From an uncultured Clostridia bacterium (lineage in GTDB: Bacteria; Bacillota; Clostridia; Oscillospirales; CAG-272), in NCBI GenBank assembly GCA_947627815.1, contig CANQXN010000080.1, positions 1 through 7,593 on the forward strand: a stretch of DNA of 7,593 nucleotides. Direction: 5' to 3'. A program made the translations under genes and the position numbers. The notes under the pieces are model-generated. The model was not told the DNA's origin and did not search any database. It saw only the letters and a program-made list of their open reading frames with translations. Shown in pieces: positions 5,906-7,593 of the stretch (its first letter is position 1; every line of letters begins with the position of its first letter).

Positions 5906-6756
5906 TATTTGTTGCCCCCTTCTTTGTTGGTGTTGGGTTTTCTGTCACCGTAGGGGCGATTGCCGCCGGTACGGTTGCCACTGAAGGGACGATTGCCGTC
6001 GCGGCGCCCGCCGTCACGGCGCTGTCCGTCGCGGCGCCCACCGTCGCGGCGTCCGCCGTCACGTCTTCTGTCGGGTCTGGGCTGATTGGTTTCGGGCTTT
6101 ACGGTGGTGAAGTTCTTCTTCACTTCCGGGAGCACCTCGCCTTTGAAGATCCAGACCTTCACGCCGACTTTGCCGTAGGTGGTATTGGCTTCCCACACAC
6201 CGTAATCGATGTCGGCACGCAGCGTCTGCAGCGGAATGGTTCCTTCATGATATTGCTCTGTCCGGGCAATTTCGGCGCCGCCCAAACGGCCGGAGACCAT
6301 GATCTTGATGCCCTTGGCACCTAAACGCATGGATCTGCCGATGGCCAGTTTCATGGCGCGGCGGAACGCGATACGGCGTTCCAGCTGGCTTGCCACATTC
6401 TCGGCAACCAGCTGAGCCGAAAGATCGGGCTGTCTGACTTCTACGATATTCACAGAAGTAGGTTTGCCGACTTTCTGTTCGATCTCTTTTTTCAGGCTCT
6501 CGATTTCCGAGCCGCCCTTGCCGATGATCATACCGGGTTTCGCGCATTCGATAAAGACTCTCACTCTGCCGTCGCCGGTTCGCTCGATCTCGATCTTCGG
6601 GATGCCGGCCGCGACATACTTGGTCTTGATAAACTTTCTCAGTTTATAGTCGGACACCAGGGTGTCGCCAAAGGTTTCATCCTTTTCAAACCACCGGGAG
6701 TCCCAGTTTTTAATCACACCGACACGAAGTCCGTGCGGATTTACTTTCTGTCCCAT
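5905..6756 (-). CDS. rpsC: 30S ribosomal protein S3 with long RRDG-repeat tail
   Basis: S3 lines the mRNA entry channel of the 30S head and contributes to the ribosomal helicase activity. The protein has 283 residues, about 60 more than a typical S3. The ordinary part spans about 1-214: MGQKVNPHGLRVG at the start, an N-terminal domain, a type-2 KH domain with the MIIGKGGSEIESLKK GxxG loop (GKGG at 79-82), and a C-terminal domain including AIGRSMRLGAKGIKIMVSGRLGGAEIAR read across two segments near the middle and the KVWIFKGEVLPE strand before 212. Residues 215-283 form a basic, glycine/arginine/asparagine-rich, probably disordered tail with five RRDGx repeats at 231-255. The start at 6756 has AAGGAGGT nine bases upstream. 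It begins 22 bp after rplV. Confidence 0.98.
   Translation of the reverse strand: MGQKVNPHGLRVGVIKNWDSRWFEKDETFGDTLVSDYKLRKFIKTKYVAAGIPKIEIERTGDGRVRVFIECAKPGMIIGKGGSEIESLKKEIEQKVGKPTSVNIVEVRQPDLSAQLVAENVASQLERRIAFRRAMKLAIGRSMRLGAKGIKIMVSGRLGGAEIARTEQYHEGTIPLQTLRADIDYGVWEANTTYGKVGVKVWIFKGEVLPEVKKNFTTVKPETNQPRPDRRRDGGRRDGGRRDGQRRDGGRRDGNRPFSGNRTGGNRPYGDRKPNTNKEGGNK
5915..5921 (-). promoter_or_regulatory. Weak Shine-Dalgarno of rplP inside rpsC
   Basis: AAGGGGG, nine bases upstream of the rplP ATG, differs by one base from the AAGGAGG used by most genes here and is part of the final S3 codons. With the TAATG stop-start overlap it points to termination-reinitiation rather than independent loading. 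Confidence 0.6.
5992..6066 (-). repeat. Five in-frame 15-bp repeats encoding RRDGx units in S3 tail
   Basis: Five adjacent 15-base units encode RRDGG, RRDGG, RRDGQ, RRDGG and RRDGN (S3 residues 231-255). The units differ mainly at codon third positions and in the fifth residue. Such short tandem repeats can expand or contract by slippage without breaking the frame, since each unit is a multiple of three. The region is markedly GC-rich compared with the rest of the gene. Confidence 0.9.
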
Positions 6757-6778
6757 TCGGTAATACCTCCTTCTTCCC

Positions 6779-7114
6779 TTATTCTTTCTCTTTGAGAATG
6801 ATTGTCATATGGCTCGATCTTTTCAGGATGCGGTCAAACCCGCCTCTGGCCCGCGCCATGCCTCTTTTGAGGGTAGGACCGGGGCAGACAAAGCAGGTGG
6901 CCACATAGAGCTTATCGGTATCCATGTGGAAATTTGCTTCGGCATTTGCCATCGCGCTGGCAAGCAGCTTCACAAGATACTCGGAAGCGGCTCTGCGCTT
7001 ATTTTTAAGAATGCCCATCGCAACAGCGGCGTCCTTTCCCCGAATCAGATCGAGGACGGGGGCAACCTTTTGCGGCGAGATACGGGCATATCTCAGATGT
7101 GCTTTTGCTTCCAT
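6779..7114 (-). CDS. rplV: 50S ribosomal protein L22
   Basis: L22 is an early-assembling 23S rRNA binder whose long beta-hairpin lines the polypeptide exit tunnel at its constriction. The product is 111 residues (usual about 110) and aligns with E. coli L22 without gaps through the hairpin as far as I can judge. Conserved parts are the N-terminal ARISPQKV (10-17), LDLIRGK (21-27), the SAMANAEANF helix (53-62), GPTLKR (79-84) and DRILKRSSHMTI (94-105). The hairpin tip is unusual: Gly85, Ala87, Arg90, Gly92 and Phe93 replace E. coli Ile, Pro, Lys, Arg and Ala. Cys74 and Cys77 make a CFVC stretch just before it. The ATG at 7114 has GGAGG at 7124-7128. It follows rpsS by 20 bp. Confidence 0.97.
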   Translation of the reverse strand: MEAKAHLRYARISPQKVAPVLDLIRGKDAAVAMGILKNKRRAASEYLVKLLASAMANAEANFHMDTDKLYVATCFVCPGPTLKRGMARARGGFDRILKRSSHMTIILKEKE

Positions 7115-7134
7115 TACAATTTGCCTCCCTATAC

Positions 7135-7416
7135 TTAGTTACCGTTGTTGGATGTTTTCGATCCCGCGTGACCCTTAAAGGTTCTCGTGGGAGCAAATTC
7201 ACCGAGTTTATGGCCAACCATATCCTCGATGATATACACCGGAATGTGCTTGCGGCCGTCGTACACGGCAATGGTATGACCGACAAACTCAGGATATATG
7301 GTGGAAGCTCTCGACCAGGTCTTGAGAACCTGTTTGTTGCCGCTTTCGTTCATGGCAACAATTCTGTTGTAGAGCTTTTCTTCCACAAAGGGCTGTTTTT
7401 TCAAGCTTCTGCTCAT
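7135..7416 (-). CDS. rpsS: 30S ribosomal protein S19
   Basis: S19 sits in the 30S head, forms a complex with S13 and contacts the large subunit and A-site tRNA region. The 93-residue protein has normal length. It begins MSRSLKKQPFVEEKL and shows TWSRASTIYPEFVGHTIAVY (33-52), DGRKHIPVYI (53-62) and the family signature MVGHKLGEFAPTRTFKGH (66-83), ending with a short polar tail (GSKTSNNGN). AAGGAGGC stands upstream of the ATG at 7416-7414. It starts 17 bp after the rplB stop and is followed by rplV, the standard S10-operon order. Confidence 0.98.
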   Translation of the reverse strand: MSRSLKKQPFVEEKLYNRIVAMNESGNKQVLKTWSRASTIYPEFVGHTIAVYDGRKHIPVYIIEDMVGHKLGEFAPTRTFKGHAGSKTSNNGN

Positions 7417-7433
7417 TACTTCACGCCTCCTTC

Positions 7434-7593
7434 TTATTTGCCGTTTCTATGTCTGACGATGAACTTCTCGGTCTTGGCCTTCTTGTCGCGGGTCTTATAA
7501 CCGAGGGCGGGCTTGCCCCAAGGGGTCACAGGACCGGGACGGCCGACCGGCGCTTTGCCTTCGCCGCCGCCGTGAGGGTGGTCGCAGGGGTTC
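7434..7593 (-). CDS. rplB: 50S ribosomal protein L2 (3' end, cut by window edge)
   Basis: L2 is essential for subunit association and the peptidyl-transferase centre. Only the last 53 codons before the window edge are present. Their translation reads NPCDHPHGGGEGKAPVGRPG, then PVTPWGKPALGYKTR and DKKAKTEKFIVRHRNGK, followed by TAA at 7436-7434. The DHPHGGGEG loop, which reaches towards the peptidyl-transferase centre and includes the conserved histidine, and the PVTPWGKP and KFIVRxRNGK endings are diagnostic. The usual NPV or NPN before the loop is NPC here. It precedes rpsS by 17 bp. Confidence 0.97.
   Translation of the reverse strand, partial: NPCDHPHGGGEGKAPVGRPGPVTPWGKPALGYKTRDKKAKTEKFIVRHRNGK

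Noticed and set aside
5996..6070. GC-rich 15-bp repeats considered as CRISPR or an intergenic repeat element
   Set aside because: The units are contiguous, without spacers, and lie in frame within rpsC, encoding RRDGx.

Overview
The window is one uninterrupted block of ribosomal-protein genes plus secY, all on the minus strand. It corresponds to the distal part of the S10 operon joined to the spc operon. In transcription order (right to left) it reads rplB (3' end only), rpsS, rplV, rpsC, rplP, rpmC, rpsQ, rplN, rplX, rplE, rpsN, rpsH, rplF, rplR, rpsE, rpmD, rplO, secY (5' part only). No plus-strand gene, RNA gene, mobile element, CRISPR array or clear terminator or promoter was seen.

Gene order and protein style point to a low-GC-lineage Gram-positive (Firmicutes), most likely a Clostridia member of the Oscillospiraceae/Ruminococcaceae kind. 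S14 is the short zinc-binding type, L30 is present between S5 and L15, L24 carries a C-terminal Cys2-Cys2 zinc ribbon, and almost every gene has a strong AGGAGG Shine-Dalgarno. The family-level placement is from recalled sequence resemblance, not from a search.

Layout: 7593-4992 holds the S10-operon tail (L2 end, S19, L22, S3, L16, L29, S17). A 56-bp spacer follows, and 4935-754 holds the spc genes (L14, L24, L5, S14, S8, L6, L18, S5, L30, L15), followed by SecY at 754-1. Genes are packed tightly: most gaps are 2-30 bp, S3/L16 and L15/SecY share one base (TAATG and TGATG), and several Shine-Dalgarno sites overlap the preceding stop codon or coding end. This layout favours translational coupling. 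The products are structural parts of the 30S and 50S subunits, and SecY is the membrane channel that nascent chains leaving the ribosome are threaded through.

No undescribed system is visible here. The points worth a second look are local: an unusually long (162 bp), foldable spacer upstream of rpsH; an L22 whose exit-tunnel hairpin differs from E. coli at several normally conserved positions; an S3 with a roughly 69-residue basic tail built on five RRDG-type repeats; and an L24 with an enlarged loop in its KOW domain.
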